A stretch of 64,000 nucleotides of DNA from positions 171,723,121 to 171,787,120 of the forward strand of contig CM061919.1 in assembly GCA_031002005.1 (NCBI GenBank). Reading direction: 5' to 3'. Below, in pieces: positions 33,233 to 44,001 of this stretch. Source of the stretch: Vandiemenella viatica. Its lineage: Eukaryota; Arthropoda; Insecta; Orthoptera; Morabidae. Position 1 is the stretch's first letter; each line of letters begins with the position of its first letter. The translations under genes and the position numbers were made by a program. The notes under the pieces were generated by a model. That model did no database searches and was not told the origin of the DNA. It saw nothing but the letters and a program-made list of their open reading frames with translations.

Positions 33233-35440
33233 TCTTGTTCCAACATAGGAGCTCAGCCACCTATACAGACCACGGCCAAGGGGTTTGCCTTAGCACTTAG
33301 CTGCTGGCAGTTGTAAGGACCATAGGCCGATACCGGGGTTGAGTATAGCCTTAGTGCCTCAACTTACACTCTTGATGGTGACTCACAGTTCTCTGTAAAA
33401 CTTACGAAATAATTTTGATTTGACCATGTAGCCAGGATAACTCAACTTAAATGCTTTAGGTCGCCACAATATTTGTTAACCCACAAATAGAGAAAAGGTA
33501 GTAAGCAAACTACTGAAGCACACAAGTTCACTTCTCGAAAATCCAATATTTTATTTTCAAAGTCACAATGTTAAATATGCATTTTTACAGTTGAGTTGGC
33601 AAATCGAACACTCTTTACCAAAAGTTGCAAGTTGTGGAGAGAAATTGAAACCGACCAAACCCCTTTAGTAACTTAAAAGTTCACATTAGTCATTAAAGTT
33701 AAGATATGACACGACACCCAACATGGTCGCAAACAGTTCACTGACGAGCATAGCCAGTCACGACACTACGATGAAACCGAAGTAATGTTCCTTCACATAT
33801 TGTTCCCGAAGCACAGGACAGACGAAACCGAAAGTAAGAAGCGACAGACTACATTTTCTAAGTTCTAATTTTACAAATCACTGGTCAAGTCATGCGCGTA
33901 GTTGCTCGATCACTTCCCGGCGTACGAATGAGACAACGTGTGCTAACCGCACGAACTATTATAGCCCGGCGCGCGCCTGTGACCTTGGCAAATCTTTCTT
34001 TAATTAATATCTTTAAAAGTATACGATAGTTTAATCTGAGATTTTTACAGGGACTTTCTATTATCGAGTTTTATCTATTTTAATTTAATTTAGCATTCCT
34101 AAAGGTTTCTATTTCTTAACACTAAACTCATCACGTGACCAATCTTGGCGGACTTTCCCGAACTTCTCACCCGACAATAAATTTTCAAAAACTTAATTAC
34201 CAGACAAATACTAAAACTTTTTATGAAACCCATATATGTATCAAATCGTCTTAATTAGGGCTATCTACTGATGTAATTTTTAATTTAATATCTCTTTTAA
34301 TAAAAAAGCTTATTTTTTTCTCTCAATTAAAATCGCTAGTTAAACTTTACCAAATTACTTAATTTTACTACCAAAATATCGGGGATAGTGCTGACTACAG
34401 CAGGTGATAAAAGTTCGGTTGTAGCTTTACGCGATTTAAAGATATTGCAAATCTTAGAATTTCTACTTTTACGATCGCGTGCTTCAAAACTTGAACAACG
34501 TGGAATATCTCTTAAACCAAATGTTTCCCGATATGATAAATACACTTTAAAATGATTTTTATGGTGGATTGTAACTGTGAGCAAGATTACAGGGAAATTC
34601 CTTTTAGTTGAAAACTACTCTTCTCGAAATTTCGAAGTCCCGCCTAAGCAAAACTAGAATTTGCCAAAATTCTAAGGTGCTTACACAGTATGGTAACCAT
34701 TGCGATCTAACCACAAAAGATGCACCTACCCAATGTCCAAGGCTAGAGGCTAGCAGGCTACCATAGACCCAAGATCCCCCAACGGTTATAGGATGATAGG
34801 TGGATAGATCAGATTGGCTTAACTGTGATATGGTTATTTGAGAGGGTTTAGTGCTTCTGTGGAGCTTGTGTTAGAATTAGTAATAACACAGGGCTGGGCG
34901 TAAGGAAGAAAATTTACAAGTGTTCTCACAGAGAGTGATAGTACATGAATAGAAATGTTACTTGATAAGTCCTCACAATAGATTATGGCCCATTAGAACT
35001 GGATGATATGCTTCATTTGGCGGTGACAGAAGGTGGAGAGGTTGGCCAGTCCCTGATCTTGGCTCCAGCCTTTTGGGCCGAATCGATAAGACTCCAGACT
35101 CGTTAACTGAATAAACACTGATTGACTGCCTTAATGACTGACTTGTTCACTGATTGACTCCCCTAGAGACTGGTTAGCCCATATACCTCTCTACCACCTC
35201 TAGGCATGAACCAATAAGGTAAGAGGCTTCGAGTGTTACCAGACAAGGGTGCGTGACCACCGACTTGACCTAAAATGGTCTCTTGTGCGCCCTCCATCAG
35301 ATAAGGCACCAATGACCGTGTACTGTTACTCGCTTAGACCCATAGTTGGTATTAATCCTAGTCTTAGAATTGGCCATAACACCTCACCCTCTGGAAAAAT
35401 GAAAATTTTTTATGGACATCAAAATTTTCCGTGACCCTCC
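33233..35440 (+). repeat. Unclassified repeat R-C, copy A (split by solo LTR)
   Basis: Two parts, 33233-33311 and 34686-35440, rejoin to match copy B (35950-36298 plus 45391-45790). Shared landmarks are TTCCAACATAGGA, GCTGGCAG.TATGGTAACC, AGGCTAGCAGGCTACCATA, GGTGGATAGATCAGATT, GATTATGGCCCATTAGAACT and GTTAACTGAATAAACA. About 0.83 kb when rejoined, non-coding. Its class is unknown. It could be an LTR or a non-autonomous DNA element, but its ends are not sharp enough to say. Confidence 0.8.
33312..34685 (+). mobile_element. Solo LTR, copy 2, with CAGT target duplication
   Basis: 1374 bp from TGTAAGGACC to GGTGCTTACA, flanked by CAGT at 33308-33311 and 34686-34689. The uninterrupted paralogous target in R-C copy B reads GCTGGCAGTATGGTAACC at about 36018-36035, with one CAGT. 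This directly shows a clean insertion with a 4-bp duplication, a length used by many Gypsy-type elements. A GC-richer stretch at 33890-33985 may be the promoter/R region. Confidence 0.85.
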
Positions 35441-35949
35441 TCTTTCCACTACTCATATCATGCACCAACTGTAAGTACTCCAATTAAAAGTGGGCCACAC
35501 AAATATTACACTTCATTAAAGGGATACAATACAAAAGTTTACAACATATTCAAGTCTATAGATTGACTTCATAGCTGAAAGCTTTTACAACATTATTTGG
35601 TGGTCCCTGGGGTTATTTTAGGTAAATTAGAATAAGTTATGATTTCATACAGTTAAACCAGGATGAGGTCAGTTGCAACAGAAAGAATAAACACTTGTAG
35701 ACATCGGAATGTGATGATGTAGGAGCCAACACCCAGTAATCAGCATGCACCCTCTGAGGTGCTGAATCCAAGTGAAAACATTAGAAACAAATTTACTGCT
35801 AGCTGCCTGTTGCCCCAATCGCTTACATCTTCTAGGGTTCAACATCCCTAAGTGCTACCAGAAAAATGTCTTCTAATATGCTTGTAAAGTGACAATGTGA
35901 CTGACTAGGGATCGAAACCCCACACCTGACACCAGATAATTTTTGGTCT
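35441..35949. other. Spacer between R-C copies
   Basis: No gene seen. A minus-strand GGGTTTCGATCCCTAGTC at about 35900-35920 looks like a tRNA B-box, so a decayed SINE may lie at 35830-35945. Confidence 0.35.
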
Positions 35950-36298
35950 TTTATGTTCCTGTTCCAACATAGGATTTCAGACCACCTACACAGACTATGG
36001 CCAACGGATCTGCCTTACCACTTCCCCGCTGGCAGTATGGTAACCATAGCAATCTCACCCCGAAAAATGCACCTAGCTAATGTCTCAAGGCTAGACGCTA
36101 GCAGGCTACCATACACCCAAGACCCGAGAACTGTTATTGGATGATGGGTGGATAGATCAGATTAGCTTACCTGTGATATGGTTATTCAAGAGGGTTTAGT
36201 ACTTCTGTGGAGCTATGTTTGAATTAATAATGACACAGGGTTGGACATAAGGCAGTATATTTACAAACGTTCTCACAGAGAGTAATAGTACATGAATG
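35950..36298 (+). repeat. Repeat R-C, copy B, left part
   Basis: Matches copy A from CTGTTCCAACATAGGA to AGTACATGAAT, but without the solo LTR. It breaks off at 36298 and resumes at 45391 (AGAAAGGTTAATTGATAAAT against AGAAATGTTACTTGATAAGT of copy A). Everything between is later insertion. Confidence 0.85.
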
Positions 36299-36824
36299 GT
36301 CCTACGCCCCATGGCGCCGGTAACAGTAAACAGTAGTAACCAGTCGTGAAAAAAAATCTTTTAAAATTGTCGAAAAGTGTTCCGTTTATAAAAAATCAGA
36401 TGCTGATGAAACCTTGAAGTATTGTGCGTGTGATATCAAAACAAAAAATCTTAACACAGTGACAATACGCTCGAAATCAAAGGATTTAAAATCACCAACT
36501 GGAAGTGCAGACACGAAACAACGTGAAAAGGAACACACAATTCAGCACCTTAAAGAGATTATTTGAAGTCAAGATGAAGACTTCCTAAGGAAGAAATAAA
36601 TGATATTAAGGATAAAGTGAAATATTTATCTCATCCTGTAGTTGTGGAAGCAAACTGTGAAAAAGGTACACATGTTAATGGCCGGCGTAGCGTTAACAAG
36701 AACAACTATACATCAAAGAAGACATTGGATTACCAAGTGAAGCTTTCCAATAAGTTTGAAAAGCTTGGAAAGTGATGTGCAGTAAGACAAAATTCAGATC
36801 AAAACTAAAAGATGTGCATCAAAC

Positions 36825-37232
36825 ATGCAGAAAAGCAAAACACTGAACAGTGTTTCGAAATGTAAAGAGGACAATAATTGTAAGATTCTACTTTTGTGTG
36901 ATAGTCAAGGCAGAGATTGCTGGAAAATGTTAAGAGAGAAATTGGGCTCTTCTTACAGTATAGAAACAATAATCACGCCAAATGCTCCTATCGAAGAAGT
37001 GACTAAAAACACTGATAAATTGAGCCGAGGCTACAGTTACAAAGACTGTGTAGTAGTAATGGCAGGAACAAACAACGTAGAAGATAGTCATAAAGATCTT
37101 TGCAGTGCGCTAAATTCTGTTACATCCTCTGTTAATGCATTAAGCAAAAAAATGAATGTAATGTCACATACAATTCCACCCAGATATGATGTCCCAAATG
37201 TAAACTTGAAAATTAAATCAGTTAATAAGTGA
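36825..37232 (+). pseudogene. LINE ORF1 SGNH hydrolase-like domain, first half
   Basis: Reads CKILLLCDSQGRDCWKMLRE at residues 19-38, VVVMAGTNNVEDSHKDL at about 83-99, and SHTIPPRYDVPNVNLKI at about 113-129. LxxGDSxGR, V(V/I)xxGTNN and PPR.D.P..N are blocks I, III and the following loop of SGNH-type esterase domains found in ORF1 of some CR1-like LINEs. Here the catalytic Ser is kept, while the Gly of GDS is Cys. A frame of this kind without signal peptide and surrounded by LINE sequence is not a secreted host esterase. The frame stops at 37232, where a foreign stretch begins. The His-bearing end lies at 38400. Confidence 0.75.
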
Positions 37233-38190
37233 GCCGTGCTCGGCCCTCGATCGTCCTCTGATGCTGAGTCCGCATGCTAGTTTCGCCCGTGAGAGAGCGC
37301 TGTGGTGCCCTCTAACGGCTGAATGAGTTGATATAATCGGGGACATGAGTCCGGGAAAGTGAGTCGGTCAGCAGCAGCGGCTTGGTTTGTTAGGCCTAAT
37401 ACTTTCCTCAAAGGAGTGCGACGTTAGAGACCCGCTGGTACAGCGAGCTCTTGTAACTTGCCCAGGCAACCCGGAAGTACTACTTGAGGTGGATGTGTGA
37501 TTCCACCGAGACTGTTCCTCGCTCGCTTTAATCGAGGGAACTCCTCTGCTTAGCCCCGTGTTCGTGTGCGGTTTTCCGCCGATGTGGGAGTACTCTGGTG
37601 GTCGGGGCTGGTGGTGACTTCGAGGCGATAAATTGCCATTTTCTAGCCCTGTTGGTATTTGAGATAGAATACCTGATAAATCCAACTGCAAAGTGTGTCG
37701 CTTACTGCATTCTTGTTAATTGTGTTACGGGAATGGACAAATTCCCCGATATTTGGTGCTGATCGTGTGTGGGTGGTAACGACTTATGCGCCGGTGTGCA
37801 CACACTATAGTGTGTCAGAACCTTGGTAAGAACTTGATTCTTAAGGTTAAATTGAAGGACGCTGAGGTAAACTGATTCCTCTTCGTTTGAAATAATTGGT
37901 GTATTTGCCTCCTCTGTACAAATTGTGTTTGATACTAGTTATAGATTTGTTACATGATGGTAAATTGGTGAGAGCCTGCCCTGTTATATTATGTTTCCCA
38001 GCGTGTAAGGATTTTCTGTTTGGATGTTTAATACAAGTGGAGATATTGTGATTAGGGATATTCTCATGGCTTAACCTGGTTGTTATTGCATTGACTTATG
38101 TATTATATTGTATTATATTATTTGTGATTACAGGATTCATTAAGATCATAATCTGCAAGATCGAAGTTTTCTTATGTATTGTATTGTATT
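37233..38190. other. Insertion inside LINE ORF1, unclassified
   Basis: Begins TGAGCCGTGCTCGGCC at 37231. Clearly GC-richer than its surroundings for the first 0.5 kb, then AT-rich with a repeated word TGTATTATATTGTATTATAT (about 38098 and 38175). It separates the two halves of the SGNH domain. TG start and composition recall an LTR, but no clean CA end with target duplication is found. Confidence 0.5.
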
Positions 38191-39598
38191 ATATTATTTG
38201 TGATATTCTCTATATGTTCGATAGTTGACCATGATTCTTGCAATAAACTGTTTGAACAAGGCTTGCTCTTTATAACCATGCTCCCACATGCTTCCCACTG
38301 AGTCCTTAGTGGCTACCACACATATCAGTAAGTACTTCTGGAAGTCCATCAACTCAAGAAAAAATCTCAACAGTGATCGAGTCAGAATTATGTTGAGATT
38401 GAAAGATTGAACAGAAGACAATTTACAAGTCATGGGCTGCACATAAACAAATTTGGAAAAGAACATGTATGCAACAGAATTGTGGACTTAATTAAACAAA
38501 ATCAAAATGTATACAAGAAGGAAACTTGCAAGAAGCAAATGAAACAAACTTTACTAGACAGTTGGGTTTATAGAAAACCAAAGAACAGTGACAACTTCAT
38601 TGTATCCTCCAAATCAAAATCATGGGGGCAAATGAGTGCTGAAACAAAACCTCTTCAAGCAAGTGTGAATAAAGTATGTGACCATCCAGAAGAAGAAAAA
38701 CCAGCGGATCAAGCTAGCAACATAGAAGACAAAACAACATATATTTTTTTTAGGGTAAGTGAATCATTAGAAATGCCATTAGAAATCTATAAGGGACCCC
38801 AAACTGTTAATGAAAAACCAAGCAATTAGGGATATTCTCATGGCTTAACCTGGTTGTTATTGCATTGACTTATGTATTATATTGTATTATATTCTTTGTG
38901 ATTACAGGATTCATTAAGATCATAATCTGCAAGATCGAAGTTTTCTTATGTATTGTATTGTATTATATTATTTGTGATATTCTCTACATGTTCGATCGTT
39001 GACCATGATACTTGCAATAAACTGTTTGAACAAGGCTTGCTCCTTATAACCATGCTCCACATGCTTCCCACTGAGTCCTTAGTGGCTACCACACATATCA
39101 GTAAGTACTTTTGGAAGTCCATCAACTCAAGAAAAAATCTCAACAGTGATCGAGTCAGAATTAATGTTGAGATTGAAAGATTGAACAGAAGACAATTTAC
39201 AAGTCATGGGCTGCACATAAACAAATTTGGAAAAGCACATGTATGCAACAGAATTGTGGACTTAATTAAACAAAATCAAAATGTATACAAGAAGGAAACT
39301 TGCAAGAAGCAAATGAAACAAACTTTACTAGACAGTTGGGTTTATAGAAAACCAAAGAACAGTGACAATTTCATTGTATCCTCCAAATCAAAATCATGGG
39401 GGGAAATGAGTGCTGAAACAAAACCTCTTCAAGCAAGTGTGAATAAAGCATGTGACCATCCAGAAGAAGAAAAACCAGTGGATCAAGCTAGCAACATACA
39501 AGACAAAACAACATATTTTTTTTGGGTAAGTGAATCATTATAAATGCCATTAGAAATCTATAAGGGACCCCAAACTGTTAATGAAAAACCAAGCAATT
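38052..39598 (+). repeat. Tandem duplication, two units of about 772 bp
   Basis: 38051-38824 is repeated as 38825-39598. ATTAGGGATATTCTCATGGC starts at 38051 and 38825, and AATGAAAAACCAAGCAATT ends at 38827 and 39598. The copies differ by only a few substitutions and small indels (for example AATTATGTTGAG against AATTAATGTTGAG), so the event is recent. The unit carries the end of the 37233 insertion, the C-terminal half of the SGNH domain and the Lys-rich linker. Confidence 0.93.
38953..39543 (+). pseudogene. LINE ORF1, C-terminal part (second duplicate)
   Basis: Frame includes CSIVDHDTCNKLFEQG, RRQFTSHGLHINKFGKAHVC (SGNH block V; D/S-x-H-L-N type with the catalytic His in SHGLHIN), then a Lys/Gln-rich tail KQNQNVYKKETCKKQMKQTL. 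The first duplicate (38215-38829) has a single-base loss that shortens the open frame to start at 38407. This part would follow 36825-37232 in the intact ORF1. Confidence 0.75.
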
Positions 39599-39767
39599 TG
39601 GAACTGTTTATCCTGCATCATAATGTTCAATCACTCACCAATAAGTTAACAGAATATGAAGTACTACTACAGAATTGGCTAAATCTTAATTTAATTTAAT
39701 TGCAATGGAGCACAGGCTCCGGTGGCAATTTGCCTACACACCCATCTTCCCCTTATCCTGCACCAAC

Positions 39768-41260
39768 CTACATTTGCCCTCTACAAATTTTATCTTTAAA
39801 TTCTTTCAAAGTTTTCGGTAAATTATTCATCATTTCTCTTGGTAACTCATTCCAATCCCTGACACCCTTACCTAAAAAAGAGAATCTTCCCACACCCTTG
39901 TGCCTGAAATCGAGTGCCAGCTTGTGGTCATGGTAATTTTTTCCTTTCCATGCACTACTTTTCATAACTACTCCAATATCTTTCCATGCCTCATCGCCAG
40001 TATATGCCCTGTACACTCACATGACCCTCCTCATCCTCCTCCTGTCTTGCAATGAATCCCATTCCAGTTCCTTTATCATATCCGTCACTGATTGCATTCT
40101 GCGATAATTTCCAGAAACAAATCTAGCAGCCCTTTTTTGCACCCTCTCCAACTCCTGTATTTGATATGTAAAATGAGGGTCCCATACTACACTACCATAC
40201 TTGAGCAATGGTCTGACCAAAGTTTTGTAACCAAATTCCTTGACTTCTCTCGTACATCCCCTCATCACTCTCTCCAACAAGTGCAGAACTTTGAAACCTT
40301 TTCCTACCACCTGTCCTGTGTGTCCTGCCCAGTTAAGCTTGTTATCAAAAGTAATTCCAAGATATTTAGATTTCAAGTCTTCAGCAAGCAATTCTTTCCC
40401 CACCTTATATTCATAATTAACCTTTTGTTTTTTTATTTGTGTACCTAATAAGCTGACTCTTCTTTTCATTTATCTTCATTCCATGTTTACCAACTCAATT
40501 AGATATCCTGTCCAGATCACCCTGCAACTGTTTACAATCCTCTATCATTTTGATTCTTTTATACAACATTATGTCATCTGCAAACAATCTAATTTCAGAT
40601 TGTAAACAATCAACACAATTATTCATTAGAATAATGAATAGCAATGGTCCCAATATGCTAACCTGTGGCACACCCATTTTCACTTCCACTTCTTTTGATA
40701 CTACATTTCCTACCTTAGCTTTCTGTTTTCTACCTTTTAAAAATTCTTCTACCCAGCAAATCACTTTCTCATCCACTCCAATGGTTTTTACCTTATTTAC
40801 TACCATTTTATGGCTTACTCTGTCAAACGCCTTAGACAGATCTAGTGCTACACTATCAATTTGGCCTCCCTTGTCAATTTCATCTGAAATATCTTGCATA
40901 TATCCCACCAACTGAGATTCGCATGAAAATCCTTGCCTGAACCATGTTGCCTGCTTGAAAACCACTTACGTTCCTCACATATTTTCTGATGTGGTTGCAT
41001 ATCAATTTTTCCATTAATTTACCTACCACTGATGTCAAACTGATTGGCCTGTAATTCTCAACTCTATTTCTCGCCCCTCCTTTATGTACCGGTACTACTA
41101 TTGCACTTTTGCAGTCCTGTGGTAAGCAGCAAGTGTCTAGACTCAATTTAAATAATGTTTCAAGGTACAATGTCACATTCGGCTATCTTTAAGATATCTG
41201 TAGTAATATTATCTTCACCAGCCCCTTTATTTTTTTTTCGGCTTTCTTATTTCCTTCATG
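39768..41260 (-). pseudogene. LINE ORF2: reverse transcriptase and C-terminal domain
   Basis: Order on the minus strand: LSLDTCCLPQDCKSAIVVPV, ENYRPISLTSVVGKLMEKLI, GFSCESQLVGYMQDISDEID, VALDLSKAFDRVSHK (with the palm Asp), MGVPQVSILGPLLFIILMNN (GVPQGS block with G to V), and RLFADDIMLYK (catalytic ADD kept). Then comes YLGITFDNKLNW (thumb), LKYGSVVWDPHF, LERVQKRAARFVSGNYR and WNELPREMMNNLPKTLKEFK, with the stop at 39768. These are the conserved RT blocks of Jockey/CR1-type LINEs. There are frame breaks near 40016, 40480 and 40960. RT would prime on nicked target DNA. Confidence 0.9.
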
Positions 41261-41553
41261 ATTTCCTCAGGACGAATATCAAATTTTTTACTATCATCAT
41301 TTCTAATTGTGCTGTTAAGCTCGTTCTCTGAATTAGACACTCCTGTTTCTTATTCATTGTCCCTAATGTTTTCACTGAATCAGATACTTAAAATCTCTGC
41401 CTTTTTCAAATCGTCAGTAACTTCTTCTCCATCCTTACCTATAAGTGTCTCTACACCCTCCCTTCCCCTCAGTTTCCTGATATATCCATAGAAATTTCTA
41501 GATGCATCAGTCAATGGTCCTCCTGCACTGACAATACTCCTCATAAACCCATC

Positions 41554-41838
41554 TTAAGCCATTTTCTTTGCTCTTATTAAGTCCTTGTTTAGTTGTTTTA
41601 AATATTCCCTACTACCCTGCTGTCTCTTAACCCTCTTATGTTCTTTTCTTACTAACCTCTTTAACCTCCTCACTTCCCTTTTATAGTACATTGGTTCTCT
41701 ACTTCTCTTTATTTTCTGCCTTGGAATAAATTTTTCTTCCCCCTTTCTTATTATCTCCTTGAACTCTTCCCACCTTGACTCTACTGTACCTGAGCCTTCT
41801 TTCCATTTGCTGAATTGTTCTCTGAAATATCTCTTCAA
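41554..41838 (-). pseudogene. LINE ORF2: linker between endonuclease and RT
   Basis: Very basic: EPMYYKREVRRLKRLVRKEH, KRVKRQQGSREYLKQLNKDL. An Arg/Lys-rich helical linker of this type usually follows the APE domain in these LINEs. One frame is open for 94 codons. Confidence 0.8.
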
Positions 41839-42680
41839 ATTTGAAACCTGTGCCTTTTAATAATTGTACCTATTTCCCCCTTCAATTTGGCTGCTGGTTT
41901 ACTGAATCCTCTAATATCCATCAGAACTGCTTCATGATCACTTATTCCTTCAGTTACTTGATACCTCAAAAGGTTTTCATCGGGCTTAATTAGAAACATA
42001 TCCAAAATATTTTGTCCCCAAGTGTTTTGCTCAACCACTTGTGTAAATCCTCCTTCCCTAATTAAGATATTTGCAAATCTTTGTTCCCTTGTGTTATTTA
42101 TCTTATTTCCTTCCCAGTTTACACCTGGTAAATTTAAATCCCCACCGATGATGATCATTCTATTCTCACCTCTGAAATCTGAGTATGAATTTAATCTCTC
42201 CCCAAGAGCCTCATCCTCTTCTGTTATTCTTCCACTGCGGTAAAACAGCCAACACACTGATTTTTTCTTTATTACCCCAGAAATCTACCGCAAGTAACTC
42301 ATGGTCTTGATCTATGGACGCCAGTGAACTGTGGTAGTTTTTGCTAACTAGTATGAAAACTCCTTCACCAATTGCTCCTCTATCTCTGCGGTACACTCTG
42401 TAACCATCAGGAAAAACCTCACTGTCTAGTACTTCTTTTTTTAACCAACTCTCTACCCCAATTATTACTTATGGTTCATACATCTCTATTAAGTTTGCCA
42501 ATTCGATTACTTTGTTCATTATACTTCTACAGTTTACCATTAAAACCCTTACTACTGGCTGTACATTTTCAGAATTTATCTCCTCTTGCCCACTTTTACC
42601 GCAGTCAGTTATTGTTTTAGCCACTTCATCTATTTCTTTAAAATCTGTGACTTCCCCATCGCGAATCTGCAATCAGTATC
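41835..42680 (-). pseudogene. LINE ORF2: APE-type endonuclease domain
   Basis: Minus strand: VLMVNCRSIMNKVIELANLI (about 42490-42550, domain start), YRRDRGAIGEGVFILVSKNY (about 42330-42395), IIIGGDLNLPGVNWEGNKIN (about 42110-42170, GDxN catalytic block), ILDMFLIKPDENLL, and EGISDHEAVLMDI (SDH catalytic block, about 41920-41960). One frameshift near 42240-42260. The domain would nick target DNA. Confidence 0.9.
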
Positions 42681-42739
42681 ACTTTGATAATCTATTTCTG
42701 TCCCTTCACCAGCAGCCCCTAACCTAAAAAAGACACAGT

Positions 42740-43290
42740 CCTGATCCGATCATCACTGGAAACGGGCTCCCTCACTGCTTTAGCTAACAACTCAGAAAGT
42801 ACTCCCTTCCCCCTTCTATTTAGGTGTAGGCCATGCCTAGTGAAACCCCACCTACCAATGGTGTTCACAGGCACAACCCCCAACACAGAACTAATGCCTT
42901 TCCAAGTAGCACCTCCGTTTCCACATTAACCCGCCTCACAGCACAGTTCAATTGTGGCCGGTCATGGCGACTTAGGACCTGCATGAGCTCCACCCTGGTA
43001 TGCTGTGCCTCCTTCACCACCTTCCTCAGGTCACTCTCTATACTATAACTCGTGTTTCTATCAATACTATTTCCTGCAACTCCCACTATCACTACTCTAT
43101 CATCCTTAGTGAAACTCCTACAAAGGGAACCTATATCCTCTATTACCTGGCCTAATGTTGCACTAGGTTTGAAAAAACTTGTGACCTGGTATCTTGTACC
43201 TAACTGATCCTGCTAAAGAGAGCCTACACCTCTCCGATGGCTACTACCTAGCAGCAGAACTCTTTTTTCCTATTCTTGCCCTGCACGCCC
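42740..43290 (-). pseudogene. LINE ORF1: SGNH-like domain, degenerate
   Basis: Minus strand: DRVVIVGVAGNSIDRNTSYS (the V.V..GxxN block), HTRVELMQVLSRHDRP, and in other frames FTRHGLHLNRRGKGVLSELL (block with catalytic His, about 42800-42850). Multiple frame changes. It is equivalent to the domain at 36825-39543, though the two LINEs differ clearly in sequence. Confidence 0.65.
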
Positions 43291-43330
43291 TTATTCCTAA
43301 AGGTCTGCTGCATCTTACCTACTCCTACAT

Positions 43331-43729
43331 CTACATGAGGCTCTTCTCCTCCTGACTCTGGCAACAGGTCAACCTATTTTTCCCCACAATTACTGAAGTG
43401 TCTGGCTTGTTCATCCTGTTAACCATGTTTCTCCTACGACCTGTTACCAGCTCCCACCCATCCTTATCAACTTCCTTCAACCCACTATCTGTACTTTCTG
43501 CCTCTACAGCTTGATCCTCGACAAGCTCAGCCCCCACAGGCTGTGCCTGTGCAGTCTGAGCCTCCACAGGCTGGACTTCCACAGGTTGAGCCTCCACAGG
43601 CTGAGCCCCCACAGGCTGAACTTCCACAGGCAAGGCCACCAAAGACCACGCCTGCAGAGTCTGAGCCTCCACAGGTCGAGCCTCAAGAACCCTGATACTC
43701 TCACACAACTCCCTAATTGTTTCGCCCAT
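43331..43729 (-). pseudogene. LINE ORF1 N-terminal region with VEAQP repeats
   Basis: Starts MGETIRELCESIRVLEARPV, then about nine tandem pentapeptides of the type VEAQP/VEVQP/VGAQP (43510-43690), an acidic stretch, and GWELVTGRRRNMVNR. A short coiled start, a spacer repeat and a W.LV.(G/R)(R/K)R motif are common before the functional domains of such ORF1 proteins. The 15-bp DNA repeat (CCACAGGCTGAGCC-like) is visible directly. Confidence 0.7.
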
Positions 43730-44001
43730 CTCCTACAACCTATCATCCCTAAAACGCAGTGAACAAAACCATGGGAGAGCCTCATTTATTTCCCGTTTCC
43801 TCTTCCCCACATGCCCAGTGAAACCACTTCTTACACCAACTACAACCCATCCCCTTCGCAACGTACCTACGACAGGCGCCACAGTTTCCAGTCATGATTT
43901 TCCCAAATACTTGAACCATCTTGTTTATACTATATTTCTTAACATTTTTTACTAAATATGATAGGCGCTATACTCGACTAACTGTTGAATTGTTAAATAT
44001 A

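Larger units (their letters stand above)
36300..39684 (+). mobile_element. LINE with SGNH-type ORF1, 5' part
   Basis: Inserted into R-C copy B. It contains a basic, degenerate N-terminal region (36340-36820), an SGNH/esterase-like domain (36825-37232, then 38190-38460 in two tandem versions), a Lys-rich linker, and the beginning of ORF2 as LELFILHHNVQSLTNKLTEY (39597-39656). That last block is the usual start of an APE endonuclease. The rest of ORF2 is cut off by the minus-strand LINE at 39685. The matching 3' end may be 44685-45390. CR1/Jockey-like by layout. Confidence 0.75.
39685..43920 (-). mobile_element. APE-type LINE, near full length, minus strand
   Basis: 3' end at 39685 with a short-repeat tail (AATTAAATTAAATTAAG read on the minus strand) inserted in the plus-strand LINE. 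Order on the minus strand: ORF1 N-terminus with VEAQP repeats (43331-43729), SGNH-like domain (about 42740-43290), APE endonuclease (41835-42680), linker (41554-41838), RT and C-terminal domain (39768-41260). Frames are broken about once per kilobase but order and content are complete. Three or more other copies occur in this window (47316, 52900, 58459). Confidence 0.88.

Noticed and set aside
36825..37232. A host GDSL/SGNH esterase gene
   Set aside because: Signature blocks are real, but the frame lies between LINE sequences, has no signal peptide and continues into an APE start, so it is LINE ORF1.
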